From Trebonia sp963773105 (GTDB taxonomy: Bacteria; Actinomycetota; Actinomycetes; Streptosporangiales; Streptosporangiaceae): a stretch of DNA of 64,000 nucleotides. The position numbers were made by a program, and so were the translations under genes. The number at the start of each line of letters is the position of its first letter. Positions within the stretch are counted from its first letter, which is position 1. This document shows positions 8,717-17,340 of the stretch, piece after piece. The stretch covers positions 310,001 through 374,000 of the forward strand of contig CAVZAA010000004.1 of the NCBI GenBank assembly GCA_963773105.1, read 5' to 3'. Under the pieces are notes generated by a model. The model was given only the letters and a program-made list of their open reading frames with translations, had not been told where the DNA came from and made no database searches.

Positions 8717-9412
8717 ATGGCCACGGAACAGGGGTCGGCCCGCGACCCCGTGATTGAGCTGACGGCCCCTGCCGAGCGGGGCGAGCACTGGTGGCCGGTG
8801 GCCCTTGCGATCATCGTCGCCGCCGGACTGCACGTGGCGCTGCCCGCTCGCTACCGGGTCCAGCCGGTCTGGGTGGTCCCGGCCGTTCTGCTGGGGCTGC
8901 TGGCCGTGCTGATCGTCGGGGATCCGGGCCGCATCGACCGGCAGAAAACCTGGCTGCGGATCGTCACCGGCGCCGTCATCGCGTTCCTGACCGTGGCGAA
9001 CCTGCTCGGCGCGGCCCGGCTGGTGGCGGAGATCCTGACCAACAACAAGCTCTTCGCCGCCCATCCGGGCGGCCTGCTCGCGGCCGGCGGCGTGGTCTGG
9101 GCGACGAACGTGATCGCCTTCGGGCTCTGGTACTGGGACCTCGATCGCGGCGGCGCCGCCGCCCGGGCGCACCATCCGGACCGGAACCCGGCGTTCGTCT
9201 TCCCGGAGATGCAGAACTCGGCGTACGTGCCCGCCAACTGGGTGCCCCGTTTCGTCGACTACCTCTCGCTGGCCTTCTGGACCGCCACCGCGATCAGCCC
9301 CACCGACATATCGGCGATCAGGCCATGGGCCAAGCTGCTCATGATGCTCGAGGCGGGCTGCTCGATCGTCCTGGCCGCGCTGGTCATCGCGCGCGCCATT
9401 AACGTTCTCTAG
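8717..9412 (+). CDS. Conserved membrane protein of unknown function (DUF1345-like)
   Basis: A 231-residue integral membrane protein with about five hydrophobic segments (roughly residues 27-45, 50-67, 80-100, 118-138 and 205-228). The block VDYLSLAFWTATAISPTDI followed by AKLLMMLEA near the C-terminus is typical of a widespread family of uncharacterised membrane proteins. That block has a loose resemblance to the pore region of two-TM potassium channels. The start ATG follows an AT-richer stretch with no strong ribosome-binding site. It is convergent with the next gene, their 3' ends overlapping by four bases. A channel role would be speculation. Confidence 0.7.
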   Translation: MATEQGSARDPVIELTAPAERGEHWWPVALAIIVAAGLHVALPARYRVQPVWVVPAVLLGLLAVLIVGDPGRIDRQKTWLRIVTGAVIAFLTVANLLGAARLVAEILTNNKLFAAHPGGLLAAGGVVWATNVIAFGLWYWDLDRGGAAARAHHPDRNPAFVFPEMQNSAYVPANWVPRFVDYLSLAFWTATAISPTDISAIRPWAKLLMMLEAGCSIVLAALVIARAINVL

Positions 9413-10098
9413 GAGCCTGCCTCGGCGGTGGACCTGACCCTCGGGCCTGATGCCAGGATGTCGATGCTCACCGCCAGGATCCAGGCCGGAAACAGCAATT
9501 CCACCCAGGGTGAGATGCCGACACCGACCAGCAGCACCACTGCGGTCGCAAGCCCGGCGACGGTCAGCCATCGGGACACGATCTTGGTCCGGCGCGCGAT
9601 GGTCACGGTGGTCAGCGTGAACACCGCCGCCATCCGCATCGAATAGACGTTCAGCAGGCCCCCGGTGACGTTGCGGCCCAGCGCCAGGGTGTCCGCCCCG
9701 GGCGAGCCGGATGAGGAAATGTCCGCCAGGAGGCCGCCGGCGACCGCCGCGGCCACGAACAGCATGCCGACGAACAGCAGGCCGCTGCCCAGGAACACGG
9801 TCGCGAAGAAGCGATCCTCGTGCGCTCCGATCCGGTCCCTGATCACCCCGATGAACCACAGGAAGGCAATTCCGGCGAACGGGATGAGGTTCAGCCCGAT
9901 CACCACGGCGGTTCGCTTGCCCGAATCGGTCAGCCAGGCGCCCGCCACGCCCGGATTCGCCGGGACGGAAGCCCTGAGCAGGGAGAGCGCTGAGATCAGG
10001 AGCACGGAAAAGACGATGCCGGCGACCGCGGCCGCCCGGGGCGTCCGCAGGGCGCTCCCAGCGGTCAGCGGGCCCTGGCCCACCGACGTGTCCGTCAC
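9409..10098 (-). CDS. Hypothetical multi-pass membrane protein
   Basis: About 229 residues with five to six predicted membrane spans: one near residues 22-42, then segments around VIGLNLIPFAGIAFLWFIGV, FFATVFLGSGLLFVGMLFV, a span after VYSMRMAAVF, and two near the C-terminus. No enzymatic motif is visible. I chose the GTG at 10098 because a run of five G sits about 8 bases upstream; an in-frame ATG six codons further out lacks such a site. The conserved-looking piece IGVIRDRIGAHEDRFFATVF suggests a family of integral membrane proteins seen in actinobacteria, but no function can be assigned. It is convergent with the membrane gene at 8717. Confidence 0.6.
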   Translation of the reverse strand: MTDTSVGQGPLTAGSALRTPRAAAVAGIVFSVLLISALSLLRASVPANPGVAGAWLTDSGKRTAVVIGLNLIPFAGIAFLWFIGVIRDRIGAHEDRFFATVFLGSGLLFVGMLFVAAAVAGGLLADISSSGSPGADTLALGRNVTGGLLNVYSMRMAAVFTLTTVTIARRTKIVSRWLTVAGLATAVVLLVGVGISPWVELLFPAWILAVSIDILASGPRVRSTAEAGS

Positions 10099-10317
10099 AG
10101 GGCATCCCCCTTCCACGGACGGGTTCCGTCCGTTGAATAGCTGCGGTGAATGCGCCGGACTGCCGCCTGATCATCACCCGCTCATAGCAGATAAGCACGC
10201 TGCGTGATGGCCGGCATCGCCCCATCCGGGTGAGTCATGTCTTGACTGCCGGGAGGCTTGTTACCAAGATTTCCACGTCTGCCGCAATTGCCCGAAGACG
10301 ATCAGTGGGGGTGATTT

Positions 10318-10921
10318 GGTGCGCGCTGTCGATCGGCGGCAGGCACGTCGTCAGCTACGGCCCGGGGACCGGCTCGACCTTCACCGGCCTCGCCAGCCTG
10401 ACCCAGGGCAAGGCCGTCTCCTTCGAGCTGGACGCCGCCGGCCTCACCGCCGGCGGCGGTGGCGGCGGGTTCTTCGGGCCGTCGAGCGTGGTCAGCCTGA
10501 CCTGGGCGCCGCAGGAAAACCTGCTGTGGCAGGCCGCCGCCAACGCCGCGAAGTCGTCCAGCATCGCGGTGGTGTTCGCCAGCAACTACTCCGCCGAAGC
10601 GATGTGCACGCCAACCCGCACGGGGCGACGGCCCAGGTCACCATCACCAACACCGGGCGCAGGGCCGGCTCTGAGGTCGCTCAGCTCTACCTCACCGACC
10701 CGGCCGCCGCCGGCGAGCCGCCGTACCAGCTCAAGGGCTTCCAGAAGGTAACCCTCGCGCCTGGCCGCAGTCAGCGGATCACCTTCCAGCTCACCGCCCA
10801 GGACCTGAGCTACTACCAGACCGCCACCAGCAGCTGGGTAGTCGCCCCTGGCCTGTACCGCGTCAGCATCGGCGGCAACGAGCGCGACCTCTCGGTCAGC
10901 GCTCCGTTCTACCGCCACTGA
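10318..10921 (+). pseudogene. 3' remnant of a GH3 beta-glucosidase
   Basis: Two reading frames must be combined. The first (about 10318-10605) encodes SIGGRHVVSYGPGTG, a PA14-like piece, then LWQAAANAAKSSSIAVVFASN, the start of the GH3 C-terminal domain. Near 10605 the homology jumps frame and skips a large segment, resuming with TAQVTITNTGRRAGSEVAQLYL and PPYQLKGFQKVTLAPG, a fibronectin-III-like domain that ends family-3 beta-glucosidases. The catalytic N-terminal barrel and most of the second domain are absent. This is a decayed secreted or cytoplasmic glycosidase gene and should not give an active enzyme. It ends just before a strong hairpin. Confidence 0.75.
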
Positions 10922-10958
10922 GGCGTCACGCCCGGCGAGGAGGGAGGAGCGACGGCAA

Positions 10959-10990
10959 GCGGGCCGGGCGGCCAGTGCCGCCCGGCCCGC
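10959..10990. terminator. Perfect 14-bp stem hairpin after the GH3 remnant
   Basis: The arm GCGGGCCGGGCGGC at 10959-10972 pairs exactly with 10977-10990 across a CAGT loop. No T-tract follows, which is common for actinobacterial terminators. It lies 37 bp after the GH3 stop and upstream of the lysine aminotransferase promoter region, so it should insulate the two. Confidence 0.6.
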
Positions 10991-11103
10991 CCGCTCAGCC
11001 ACAGTTCCGACGAAGGCAAAAGATCCGTTATCGCGTTACTTATGCGGACAGATTTACGGTGGCAAGACTTAATATCGGGATAATCTTTGGGTACGCTGCC
11101 GTC

Positions 11104-12456
11104 ATGACAGTGCTTACCCCTGGTTCTCAGACTGCGCAGTCCCTCGACCCGGGCACCGTCCGCGACCGAGTGGCCGAACACATGCTCGCCGACGGCTTCG
11201 AGTTCATACTCGACCTGGACCGGTCGCACGGATCGACGCTGGTCGACGCCAGGGACGGGTCGGAGTACCTCGACCTGTTCACGTTCTTCGCGTCCTCCGC
11301 GCTCGGCATGAACCACCACGCGCTGGCCGGGGATCCGGAGTTTCGCGCGGAGATCGCGGCGGTCGCGATCAACAAGCCGAGCAACTCCGACATCTACACC
11401 GTGCCGATGGCGCGGTTCGTCGAGACCTTCTGCCGCGTGCTGGGCGACCCGGCGCTGCCGCACCTGTTCCTCATCGACGGCGGCGCCCTGGCGGTGGAGA
11501 ACGCGCTCAAGATCGCCTTCGACTGGAAGTCCCGCCGGAACGAGGCCCACGGCCTCGACCCGGCCCTCGGGACCCGGGTGCTGCACATGGAGCGGGCCTT
11601 CCACGGCCGCAGCGGGTACACGCTGAGCCTCACCAACACCGACCCGGCCAAGGTCGCGCGGTTCCCCAAGTTCGACTGGCCGCGCCTGCCCTGCCCGGCG
11701 GTCAACCTGCACGACGACGCGGCCGGGGTGGCCGCCGCCGAGACGGCGGCGCTGGCCGCCGCCCGCGAAGCGTTCGAGGCCCGGCCGCACGACATCGCCT
11801 GCTTCATTATCGAGCCGGTCCAGGGCGAGGGCGGCGACAACCACTTCCGCCCGTCCTTCCTGCAGGCGATGCAGGCGCTCTGCCGCGAGTTCGACGCGCT
11901 CTTCATCGTGGACGAGGTGCAGACCGGCGCGGGCCTGACCGGCACCGCGTGGGCCTACCAGCAGCTCGGCCTGGCTCCGGACGTGGTCGCGTTCGGCAAG
12001 AAGACCCAGATCTGCGGCGTGATGGCGGGCGGGCGGGTGGACGAGGTCCCGGACAACGTGTTCCGGGTCAGCTCCCGCATCAACTCCACCTGGGGCGGCA
12101 ACCTCACCGACATGGTCCGCTCCCGGCGCATCCTCGAGGTCATCGAGGCCGACGGGCTTATCGAACGGGCCGCCTCCCTCGGCGAGCACCTGCTGGCCCG
12201 GCTGCGCGACCTTGCCGCGCGCCACCCCGGGCTCGTCACCCACCCGCGCGGCCGGGGGCTCATGTGCGCGCTCACGCTGCCCACGGCGGCGCTGCGGGAC
12301 GAGGTCGTCCGGCGGCTGCGCGAGGAGGAGCGGGTGCTCATGCTCGGCTGCGGCGCGGCCAGCCTGCGCTTCCGCCCGGCCCTGACCGTGCGCAGCGAGG
12401 AACTCGACCGCGCGCTCGCGGCCCTGGACCGGGTCCTTGCGAAAATAGGCTCATAA
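11104..12456 (+). CDS. lat: L-lysine 6-transaminase (lysine epsilon-aminotransferase)
   Basis: A 450-residue class-III PLP aminotransferase, which transfers the epsilon-amino group of L-lysine to 2-oxoglutarate to give L-2-aminoadipate 6-semialdehyde. The PLP aspartate lies in FIVDEVQTG. The Schiff-base lysine is in AFGKKTQICG (Lys300 with the ATG at 11104, the same number as in the M. tuberculosis enzyme). Other family marks are AFHGRSGYTLSLTNT and RINSTWGGNLTDMVR. The frame is open further upstream, but the ATG at 11104 gives the family length. The next gene is the matching semialdehyde dehydrogenase, so both steps from lysine to alpha-aminoadipate are encoded together. No beta-lactam genes are present, so catabolism or osmolyte/stationary-phase metabolism is the likelier role. 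Confidence 0.93.
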   Translation: MTVLTPGSQTAQSLDPGTVRDRVAEHMLADGFEFILDLDRSHGSTLVDARDGSEYLDLFTFFASSALGMNHHALAGDPEFRAEIAAVAINKPSNSDIYTVPMARFVETFCRVLGDPALPHLFLIDGGALAVENALKIAFDWKSRRNEAHGLDPALGTRVLHMERAFHGRSGYTLSLTNTDPAKVARFPKFDWPRLPCPAVNLHDDAAGVAAAETAALAAAREAFEARPHDIACFIIEPVQGEGGDNHFRPSFLQAMQALCREFDALFIVDEVQTGAGLTGTAWAYQQLGLAPDVVAFGKKTQICGVMAGGRVDEVPDNVFRVSSRINSTWGGNLTDMVRSRRILEVIEADGLIERAASLGEHLLARLRDLAARHPGLVTHPRGRGLMCALTLPTAALRDEVVRRLREEERVLMLGCGAASLRFRPALTVRSEELDRALAALDRVLAKIGS

Positions 12457-12531
12457 GGACGCCGCAGGGGTTCTCGATCAACCGCCTCACCCATGCGCTC
12501 ACCAGGCGCTGACGACTCTTGGAGAACGGCC

Positions 12532-14079
12532 ATGCTCAACCATGACACGCTGCGGGCACAGACCCAGGACCTGCTGTCCCGGCTTGGCGTCGAGCTGCCG
12601 TCGGGCGCCGGCCTGCCGCCGGGCACCGGCCGGGAAGACGCGACGCTGATCGCGCGCTCACCGGTGACCGGCGGTGAGCTCGGGCGGATCGCGGCGCACC
12701 GGCCGGACGAGGTCGCGGCGATCGTCACCCGGGCGGCCGACGCGTTCGCCGTCTGGCGCCTCGTCCCCGGCCCGGTCCGGGGCGAGCTGGTGCGCGTGTT
12801 CGGCGCCCTGCTGCGCGAGCACAAGGAAGACCTGGGCGCGCTGGTGTCGGTCGAGGCGGGCAAGATCCGCTCCGAGGGCCTGGGCGAGGTGCAGGAGATG
12901 ATCGACATCTGCGACCTCGCGGTGGGCCAGTCGCGGCAGCTGTTCGGCCTCACCATCGCCTCCGAGCGCCCCGGCCACCGGATGATGGAGCAGTGGCACC
13001 CGCTCGGCGTGGTGGGCGTGATCAGCGCCTTCAACTTCCCGGTGGCGGTCTGGTCGTGGAACACCGCGCTCGCCCTGGTCTGCGGTGACACCGTGGTCTG
13101 GAAGCCGTCGGAGAAGACCATGCTGACCGCGCTCGCCTGCCAGGCGCTGCTGGCCGAGGCCGCCCGCCGGGTCGGCGCGCCCGCCGGCCTCAGCGCGCTC
13201 GTGCTCGGCGGTTCCGAGGTGGGCGAGGCGCTGGTGGCCGACCCCCGGGTGGCGCTGGTGTCCGCGACCGGCTCGACCCGAATGGGCCGGGCGGTCGCGC
13301 CGGTGGTCGCCGGGCGCTTCGGCCGGCTGCTGCTCGAGCTCGGCGGCAACAACGCCGCGCTCGTCGCGCCCTCGGCCGACCTCGACCTGACCGTGCGCGG
13401 CATCGTCTTCTCGGCGGCAGGCACGGCCGGCCAGCGCTGCACCACCCTGCGCCGGGTGATCGTCCACTCCTCGATCGCGGACGAGCTGACCGGACGGCTG
13501 GCGGCGGCCTACCGCACGCTGCCGATCGGGTCGCCGCTGGCGGACGGGACCCTGGTCGGGCCGCTGATCGACGCCGCCTCCTATCAGGGCTACGAGGACG
13601 CGCTGGCCCAGGCGCAGGCCGACGGGGGCAAGCTGGTGGCCGGCGGGCGCCGGGTGCTGGCGGACGAGGCGCCGGACGCCTACTACGTCGAGCCCGCGAT
13701 CGTGGCGATGCCGACCCAGACCGAGGTCGTGCGCAGGGAGACGTTCGCGCCGATCCTGTACGTGCTCAGCTACGACACCCTCGACCAGGCGATCGCCCTG
13801 CACAACGACGTGCCGCAGGGGCTGTCCTCGTCGATCTTCACCCTCGACCTGCGCGAGGCCGAGCGCTTCCTGGCGGCCAACGGCTCCGACTGCGGTATCG
13901 CCAACGTCAACATCGGGCCGTCGGGCGCGGAGATCGGCGGCGCGTTCGGCGGCGAGAAGGAGACCGGCGGCGGCCGCGAGTCCGGCTCGGACGCCTGGCG
14001 GTCCTACATGCGCCGCGCGACCAACACCGTCAACTACTCGACGGAGCTACCGCTCGCCCAGGGCGTCTCCTTCGGCTGA
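12532..14079 (+). CDS. L-2-aminoadipate-6-semialdehyde dehydrogenase (ALDH7-type)
   Basis: A 515-residue aldehyde dehydrogenase of the ALDH7/antiquitin-like group. It has the NAD-binding GSTRMGR segment, the general base in LLELGGNN (Glu269) and the nucleophile in GQRCTTLRR (Cys303). Family signatures ISAFNFPVAVWSWN, ANVNIGPSGAEIGGAFGGEK and YMRRATNTVNYS are also present. It oxidises aminoadipate semialdehyde (in equilibrium with piperideine-6-carboxylate) to L-alpha-aminoadipate, the step after Lat. The ATG at 12532 follows GGAG at good spacing, and the gap to lat is 75 bp on the same strand, consistent with one operon. The protein has the full family length and intact catalytic residues. 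Confidence 0.9.
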   Translation: MLNHDTLRAQTQDLLSRLGVELPSGAGLPPGTGREDATLIARSPVTGGELGRIAAHRPDEVAAIVTRAADAFAVWRLVPGPVRGELVRVFGALLREHKEDLGALVSVEAGKIRSEGLGEVQEMIDICDLAVGQSRQLFGLTIASERPGHRMMEQWHPLGVVGVISAFNFPVAVWSWNTALALVCGDTVVWKPSEKTMLTALACQALLAEAARRVGAPAGLSALVLGGSEVGEALVADPRVALVSATGSTRMGRAVAPVVAGRFGRLLLELGGNNAALVAPSADLDLTVRGIVFSAAGTAGQRCTTLRRVIVHSSIADELTGRLAAAYRTLPIGSPLADGTLVGPLIDAASYQGYEDALAQAQADGGKLVAGGRRVLADEAPDAYYVEPAIVAMPTQTEVVRRETFAPILYVLSYDTLDQAIALHNDVPQGLSSSIFTLDLREAERFLAANGSDCGIANVNIGPSGAEIGGAFGGEKETGGGRESGSDAWRSYMRRATNTVNYSTELPLAQGVSFG

Positions 14080-14155
14080 CGGGATCAGCGTCAGGACCGA
14101 GAGCCGGCCGGGTCCGTTCGGAAGCCTGAATTTGATCCTTCGCTCTTGAATTTTC

Positions 14156-15025
14156 TCAGCCGGCCGGGTCGTGCCTGGCCAGCGGAATGCCCCGGCCCGG
14201 CTTTCTCGCCACCACCGCGTAGACCGGCGCCGCCCGACCAGGACGGGCGCCCGCCCCGCCGGGCGCCGGGCGCCACTCGTCCACCGGCACCAGGCCGGGT
14301 TCGACCAGGTCCAGCCCTGCGGTCAGGCTGCCCACCTCGGCCCGCGAGCGGAGGGTGACGTGCAGCGGCGACATCCTGTTCCAGTGATCGGCGCCGGCCG
14401 CGAGCGCCGGGTCCAGGTCGCTCGCGACGTGGCAGAGCGCCAGGTAGCTGCCCGGCGACAAGCCCGCCAGCAGCGCCGACACGATCGCGGCGGCCCGCTC
14501 CAGGCTGGGGATGAACGGGACCGTGGACGGCAGCAGCAGGGCCGTCGGCTGCCGGAGGTCCAGCGTCGCGGCGACCCCGGCCAGCAGCGCGTCCGGGTCG
14601 GTGAGCTTGGCGTCGAGCGCGACGATGGCGCCCTGCGAGGTCGAATTCGAGAACGCGCGGACGTGGGACAGCACCATCGGGTCGTTGTCCACGTAGACGA
14701 CCCGGCAGGCCGGATTGACCGACTGCGCGAGATCGCGACTGGTCTCGGCGCCGGGCAGGCCGGTGCCGACGTCGATGAACTGCCTGATGCCCGCCTCGAG
14801 GGCGAGGAAGCGCACCGCGCGCTGGTGGAACGCGAGGACGCCGGGCACGATCGCGGCGACGGCGGGCGCCGCGCCGAGCATGCCCGAGGCCGCCCGGCGG
14901 TCAGCGTCGAAACTGTCCCGGCCGCCATTGAGGAAATCCGCTACCCGCGCGGCGTTGGGCATCGCGGTGTCGATCCGCTCGGCCTTCGCCCGCCGGATCG
15001 CGTCAAGCTGCCAGTCGTCGATCAT
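14156..15025 (-). CDS. SAM-dependent methyltransferase, DUF574 family
   Basis: A 289-residue protein of the DUF574 (S-adenosyl methyltransferase) family, which is expanded in actinomycetes. It starts in the typical way with PNAARVADFLNGGRDSFDADR and has the SAM-binding strand FIDVGTGLPG, then VVYVDNDPMVLSH. The C-terminal half includes SYLALCHVASDLDP, and VTLRSRAEVGSLTAGLDLVEPGLV near the end. Members are usually linked by co-occurrence to regulators rather than to a known substrate. The gene is divergent from the ECF sigma factor, with a 252-bp spacer holding a long inverted repeat. Substrate unknown. Confidence 0.87.
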   Translation of the reverse strand: MIDDWQLDAIRRAKAERIDTAMPNAARVADFLNGGRDSFDADRRAASGMLGAAPAVAAIVPGVLAFHQRAVRFLALEAGIRQFIDVGTGLPGAETSRDLAQSVNPACRVVYVDNDPMVLSHVRAFSNSTSQGAIVALDAKLTDPDALLAGVAATLDLRQPTALLLPSTVPFIPSLERAAAIVSALLAGLSPGSYLALCHVASDLDPALAAGADHWNRMSPLHVTLRSRAEVGSLTAGLDLVEPGLVPVDEWRPAPGGAGARPGRAAPVYAVVARKPGRGIPLARHDPAG

Positions 15026-15059
15026 TTCGCCCCCGTCTGTAGTTTCCCGGCGGCGCCCC

Positions 15060-15167
15060 GTGACGTCAACGGTGAGGGGTGGGTAGTACGCGGGCCCCCC
15101 TCAGGACGGCTCACTCCCACCCCTCCGTCCCCGCGCATGCCCGATGTCCCCTCGCCGTTGACGTCAC
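15060..15167. promoter_or_regulatory. Long imperfect inverted repeat with TGACGTCA boxes in a divergent promoter region
   Basis: The 20-base arm at 15060-15079 (GTGACGTCAACGGTGAGGGG) is matched by its near-perfect reverse complement at 15148-15167 (19 of 20 positions), 68 bp apart. Each arm contains the self-complementary octamer TGACGTCA. An inner pair, GGGGTGGG (15076 onward) and CCCACCCC (near 15116-15123), extends the symmetry. The site lies between the start of the DUF574 gene and the ECF sigma gene, so it may be a shared operator. It could also be a large cruciform or transcript hairpin. Confidence 0.55.
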
Positions 15168-15277
15168 CAGTAGCTGAGACACGCCTCGGAAGGAAAAATG
15201 GCCGTGCGGGCGGATATTTTCTTGAAGTCGGTAATGTTGCTGACGTCGAGGGATGTCTGAGAGATCCGGGGGGATCC

Positions 15278-16372
15278 GTGAGCGAGTCACTGTCGGCTGA
15301 CACGGCGTTGCTCTCCCTCGCCCAGGCGGGCGACGGCGAGGCGTTCGGCCGGCTCGCCGAGCCGTTCCGGCGCGAGCTGCAGGTGCACTGCTATCGGATG
15401 CTCGGCTCCGCCCAGGACGCCGAGGACCTGCTGCAGGAGACCCTGATCGCCGCCTGGCGGGGGATCGGCCGGTTCGAGGGCAGGTCCTCGCTGCGGAGCT
15501 GGCTGTACCGGATCGCCACCAACCAGTGTCTCAATGCGCTGCGGGGCAGCAAGGCCCGCGCGCTGGCGGACCGGCGGGGGGCGCCGGCCGTGGCGGGCGT
15601 CCCCGGAGCCGCCGCGGCGGGCCCCTCGGCCGCGCTGCCGCTGCCCGCGTCCGACGATGAGCCGACGTGGCTGGAGCCCTATCCGGACGAGCTGCTGGCC
15701 GACCTCCCGGACGCCACCCCCGGCCCGGAGGCGCGGTACGAGGCGCGCGAATCGGTCTCGCTCGCGTTTATCGCCGCGCTGCAGCACCTCACGCCGCGGC
15801 AGCGGGCCGCCCTGGTGCTCAGGGACGCGCTCGGCTACCGGGCGGCGGAGGCGGCCGAGATCCTCGACTGCAGCCTGGACACGGTCAACGGCTCGCTGAA
15901 GCGGGCGCGGGCCTCGCTGTCGGGCCTGCTGCCCGGGGGCGCGCTGGGCCAGGCCCCGCTGCCCGGGTCGGCGGCCGAGCGCGAGGTCATCGACCGGTTC
16001 ATCGACGCCTTCGAACGCGGGGACGTGAACGCGCTGGTCGCGATGCTGACCGACGACGCCTGGCTCACCATGCCGCCCTGGCCGCTCGGGTTCCGGGGCC
16101 AGGCGGCCGCCGCGGGCCTGCTGTCCACGGTGGTATTCAACGGCGGTACCCGCCGCCACCGGCTCGTCCGCGTGCTGGCCAACCGGCAGCCCACGTTCGC
16201 CTGCTACGTCTCCGACGACGACGCGCCGCCCGTCACCGGCCAGGGGCTGATCATGCTGACCCTGGCCGGGACGCAGTTCAGCGGCGTCACCCGGTTCCTC
16301 GACAACGGCCTCCTGCCCCGCTTCGGCGTCCCCGCCAACCTGCCCTTACCCGGGCACTCGCCCCGAGCCTAA
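15278..16372 (+). CDS. ECF-type RNA polymerase sigma factor with C-terminal SnoaL-like domain
   Basis: A 364-residue ECF sigma factor of the SigG/SigX5-like group. Region 2 runs from about residue 10 to 90, with AEDLLQETLIAAWRGIGRFEG and WLYRIATNQCLNALR. Region 4 is around residues 165-215, with LTPRQRAALVLRDALGYRAAE and NGSLKRARA. The last 130 residues form a SnoaL/NTF2-like domain (VIDRFIDAFERGDVNALVAMLTDDAWLTMPPWP), as in sigma factors that lack a separate anti-sigma. The start is the GTG at 15278 behind a GGGGGG run. A frame open for over 1 kb upstream is only the antisense of the methyltransferase. The FAH gene follows by 38 bp. The signal sensed is unknown. Confidence 0.9.
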   Translation: MSESLSADTALLSLAQAGDGEAFGRLAEPFRRELQVHCYRMLGSAQDAEDLLQETLIAAWRGIGRFEGRSSLRSWLYRIATNQCLNALRGSKARALADRRGAPAVAGVPGAAAAGPSAALPLPASDDEPTWLEPYPDELLADLPDATPGPEARYEARESVSLAFIAALQHLTPRQRAALVLRDALGYRAAEAAEILDCSLDTVNGSLKRARASLSGLLPGGALGQAPLPGSAAEREVIDRFIDAFERGDVNALVAMLTDDAWLTMPPWPLGFRGQAAAAGLLSTVVFNGGTRRHRLVRVLANRQPTFACYVSDDDAPPVTGQGLIMLTLAGTQFSGVTRFLDNGLLPRFGVPANLPLPGHSPRA

Positions 16373-16410
16373 GATCGGCTGGGCGGACTCGGCAGATCGG
16401 AGGCGGGCTC

Positions 16411-17340
16411 GTGAAGCTGGGCACGGCGCGGCGAGACGGCGCGGCCCGGGTCGCGGTCGCGGTCGACGACGACGGGCGGGCGGTCCTGCTCGACCCGGGC
16501 CTGACGATGAGCGGCCTGATCGCCGACTGGGCGGCGGCGAGGTCGGGGGTGGAGCGGTCGGTGACGGACCCCCGGGCGGCGACGGTCCCGGTCGGCGACC
16601 TGGAGTGGCTGCCGCCGGTGCCGCGCCCAGGCAAGGTCATCTGCGTGGCGCTCAACAACAGCGCCAACGTCGACCGGATCATGAGCGGCCCCAGCCACCC
16701 GGCCGCCTTCACCAAGCCCGCCAGCTCGCTGCTTGGCCACCGCCAGCCGATCCGGCTGAAGAAGGAGTACGGCCGCGTTCACCCCGAGCCGGAACTGGCG
16801 GTGGTCATCGGCGCGGGCGGCCGCGACATCACCCGCGACGCCGCGCTGGGCCACGTCTTCGGCTACACGATCATCAACGACCTGACCTCGCCGACCATGC
16901 GCGCGGAGGACACCTTCCACTACCGCGCGATCCATCCGCGATCCGACGGCGCCGAGGGCATCGAGTACGTCGACACCTGGGTGTCGTATCCGGGCCGGTA
17001 CAAGGGCGCCGACGGGTTCGGCCCGATCGGCCCGTGGATCGCGACCGCCGACAGCGTGCCCGACCCGCACGCGCTCACGGTCTCCTGCGTCCACCAGGGG
17101 CGGCTGGTCACGTCGGACAGCACCGCCAACCTGATGCACACGGTGGCCGACGTCATCTCGTTCATGTCGTCGTACCTGACGCTCGAGTCGGGCGACATCA
17201 TCGCGATGGGGACCGCGCTCAAGCCGTCCGCGGCCGGCGGGTCTGCGATCCAGAACGTCAACCTGGTCGCTCTGGGCGGACCGATCGAGGTCACCATCTC
17301 CGGCATCGGCACCCTGAGCAACCCGGTCGAGCTGCGGTGA
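16411..17340 (+). CDS. Fumarylacetoacetate hydrolase family protein
   Basis: A 309-residue FAH-family protein; such enzymes hydrolyse or decarboxylate acylpyruvate-type products of aromatic ring cleavage using a divalent metal. The core begins with PGKVICVALNN (about residue 73), the metal-binding EPELAVVIGAGG and the conserved YTIINDLTSPTMR; the C-terminus has the usual GGPIEVTISGIGTL. The start is the GTG at 16411 with GGAGG about 8 bases upstream. An extended open frame to 15667 merely overlaps the sigma gene. Its stop overlaps the start of the next gene (GTGA), so the two are translationally coupled. It probably sits in the ECF sigma transcript. Exact substrate unknown. Confidence 0.88.
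   Translation: MKLGTARRDGAARVAVAVDDDGRAVLLDPGLTMSGLIADWAAARSGVERSVTDPRAATVPVGDLEWLPPVPRPGKVICVALNNSANVDRIMSGPSHPAAFTKPASSLLGHRQPIRLKKEYGRVHPEPELAVVIGAGGRDITRDAALGHVFGYTIINDLTSPTMRAEDTFHYRAIHPRSDGAEGIEYVDTWVSYPGRYKGADGFGPIGPWIATADSVPDPHALTVSCVHQGRLVTSDSTANLMHTVADVISFMSSYLTLESGDIIAMGTALKPSAAGGSAIQNVNLVALGGPIEVTISGIGTLSNPVELR

Noticed and set aside
15667..16410. Upstream extension of the FAH gene
   Set aside because: The frame is open over the sigma factor gene but its translation is arginine/glycine-rich and unlike FAH proteins; the GTG at 16411 with GGAGG is the start.
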